From an uncultured Blautia sp. (GTDB taxonomy: Bacteria; Bacillota; Clostridia; Lachnospirales; Lachnospiraceae), in contig CALIZJ010000068.1 of the NCBI GenBank assembly GCA_938028845.1, positions 1 through 6,053 on the forward strand: 6,053 bases of DNA, read 5' to 3'. The position numbers and the translations under genes are program-made. Positions within the stretch are counted from its first letter, which is position 1. Every line of letters begins with the position of its first letter. The notes under the pieces were generated by a model, which was given only the letters and a program-made list of their open reading frames with translations, was not told the origin of the DNA and made no database searches. Positions 4,892 to 6,053 of this stretch are shown piece after piece.

Positions 4892-6053
4892 ATGGGATTG
4901 TTTGATGAACAGATCCGGCAGCGCAGAAAAAAAGATGACGACATGTTTTCTGAATCTTTTCTTCACATGGCGGAAGCCGTCATGGGATCAAAAGCGTTGA
5001 GAACTCTGGAGGATGAGAGGAAAATCACCAGAAATGCCATCGATGAAATTTTAAACTATTATCGGGTAAAAAGCCGGGAAGTGCCGGAAAACATAAAGAG
5101 CTTAAATGACCAATTAGAATTCCTGCTCCGTCCTTCCGGGATCATGCGCAGGACCGTGCGCCTGGAGAAAGGATGGTATAAGGATGCAGCGGGAGCTATG
5201 CTGGGTATCCGGAAAGACGACGGCAGCGCAGTGGCCTTGATTCCCGGCAGAGTTTTTGGATATTACTTTTTTGACTGGAAATCCGGGCAGAGAAAGCGGG
5301 TAGATCGGAAAAACCAGGAGTTGTTTAAGGAGGAGGCGATTGCTTTTTATCGCCCCTTCCCTTTGAAAAAACTGGGACCAAAGGAGCTGGTCCGCTATGT
5401 GGCGGGGACGCTTCCGCTGTCGGAATTTATCCTGTACGGGATAACGGCTCTGGCAGCGGCGCTTGTGGGCATGCTGACGCCTAAGTTAAATAATCTGCTC
5501 TTTTCAGATGTGCTGGTCAGCGGCAGCAGCCAGGTTTTGCTTGCCATAGCAGTATTTCTGGTGTGCGCTTCCATAAGCGGCATACTCTTAAAGGCTGTAC
5601 AGGCGCTTTTGATGGCCAGGATCGATACACGGCTGGAGATTTCGGTTCAGGCGGCTGCTATGATGAGGATTCTTTCCCTGCCAGCAGATTTTTTTAAGAA
5701 ATATAGCTCCGGTGATCTGGCCTCAAGAATGCAGTATATGGAGTTTATATGCGAGCAGGTGGTTTCCGGTATTCTTTCCGTAGGACTTACCGCTGTGTTT
5801 TCGCTGGTCTATATCACACAGATTTTTGCTTATGCGCCGGCACTTGCGCTTCCGGCCATGCTGCTTATTCTCCTTACCTTTCTCTTTTCTGTGGGTACTT
5901 CTGTTATCCAGATGCGGAATACAAAAAAGAGTATGGAGGCGGCGGCCGGAGAAAGCGGCATCAGCTATGCGCTGATCTCAGGCGTTCAGAAGATCCGGCT
6001 GTCAGGTTCGGAAAAACGGGCTTTTGCCCGCTGGGGAAATCTTTATGCAAAGG
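4892..6053 (+). CDS. NHLP bacteriocin export ABC transporter permease/ATPase (second subunit, partial)
   Basis: The first 387 residues are present and the frame is open at the window edge. The protein begins MGLFDEQIRQRRKKDDD. A cytoplasmic N-terminal region of about 170 residues follows, including the family-like stretches LEKGWYKDAAGAMLGIRKDD and ALIPGRVFGYYFFDW. Helices of an ABC exporter membrane domain start near residue 177 (about 177-200, 208-230, then a longer hydrophobic stretch around 290-340). No C39 peptidase motif is present, which fits the NHLM ABC2 family: permease and ATPase without peptidase. The ATPase domain should lie beyond 6053 and cannot be checked. The gene starts 29 bases after the stop of the peptidase-ABC gene on the same strand, so co-transcription is very likely. 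The two proteins may form a heterodimer in which only the first cuts leaders; that pairing is inferred from gene order and family. Confidence 0.9.
   Translation, partial: MGLFDEQIRQRRKKDDDMFSESFLHMAEAVMGSKALRTLEDERKITRNAIDEILNYYRVKSREVPENIKSLNDQLEFLLRPSGIMRRTVRLEKGWYKDAAGAMLGIRKDDGSAVALIPGRVFGYYFFDWKSGQRKRVDRKNQELFKEEAIAFYRPFPLKKLGPKELVRYVAGTLPLSEFILYGITALAAALVGMLTPKLNNLLFSDVLVSGSSQVLLAIAVFLVCASISGILLKAVQALLMARIDTRLEISVQAAAMMRILSLPADFFKKYSSGDLASRMQYMEFICEQVVSGILSVGLTAVFSLVYITQIFAYAPALALPAMLLILLTFLFSVGTSVIQMRNTKKSMEAAAGESGISYALISGVQKIRLSGSEKRAFARWGNLYAK

Noticed and set aside
1..6053. CRISPR array, tRNA, rRNA or riboswitch
   Set aside because: No regularly spaced repeats with spacers, no cloverleaf-like segment and no familiar aptamer core were seen by eye on either strand.

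Overview
The window looks like a piece of a low-to-mid GC Firmicute chromosome, most likely a Lachnospiraceae or related gut Clostridia member. The grounds are purine-rich Shine-Dalgarno sites, the wording of the transposase, and an NHLP/NHLM-type peptide-export operon whose proteins closely resemble those I know from that group. This is recognition by eye; no search was run.

Layout. Positions 2-55 are the last codons of an unidentified gene, followed at once by a strong rho-independent terminator (68-103). A few bases further on begins an insertion sequence (about 110-1801, ends tentative). It carries an IS1182-like DDE transposase split into two overlapping frames: 273-863 holds the N-terminal part and 860-1756 the catalytic part. 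The frames join in the -1 direction exactly at a T TTT TTC heptamer (800-806). This could be a programmed frameshift site or the loss of one T from a run. Read through, it gives an intact 494-residue transposase with all three acidic residues. From 1757 to 2160 there is no gene. This AT-rich stretch holds an imperfect hairpin, three copies of a GGATTAT-type motif (two of them a 20-bp direct repeat, 19/20 identical), and a probable promoter with a good -10 and a poor -35.

From 2161 to the end runs a one-directional operon of three genes: a very short HlyD/NHLM-type membrane adaptor (2161-2634), a C39 peptidase-ABC transporter with complete catalytic and nucleotide-binding motifs (2682-4862), and the beginning of a second ABC permease/ATPase without a peptidase domain (4892 to beyond the window). 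Together they should cut the leader from a ribosomally made peptide at a double-glycine-type site and export the product. The second ABC protein probably partners the first, and the adaptor extends the path outside the membrane.

No precursor peptide, modifying enzyme, immunity gene or regulator is visible here, so the cargo must lie outside the window. The main points of interest are the missing cargo, the stripped-down adaptor, the repeat-bearing and possibly activator-dependent promoter, and the transposase frame junction.
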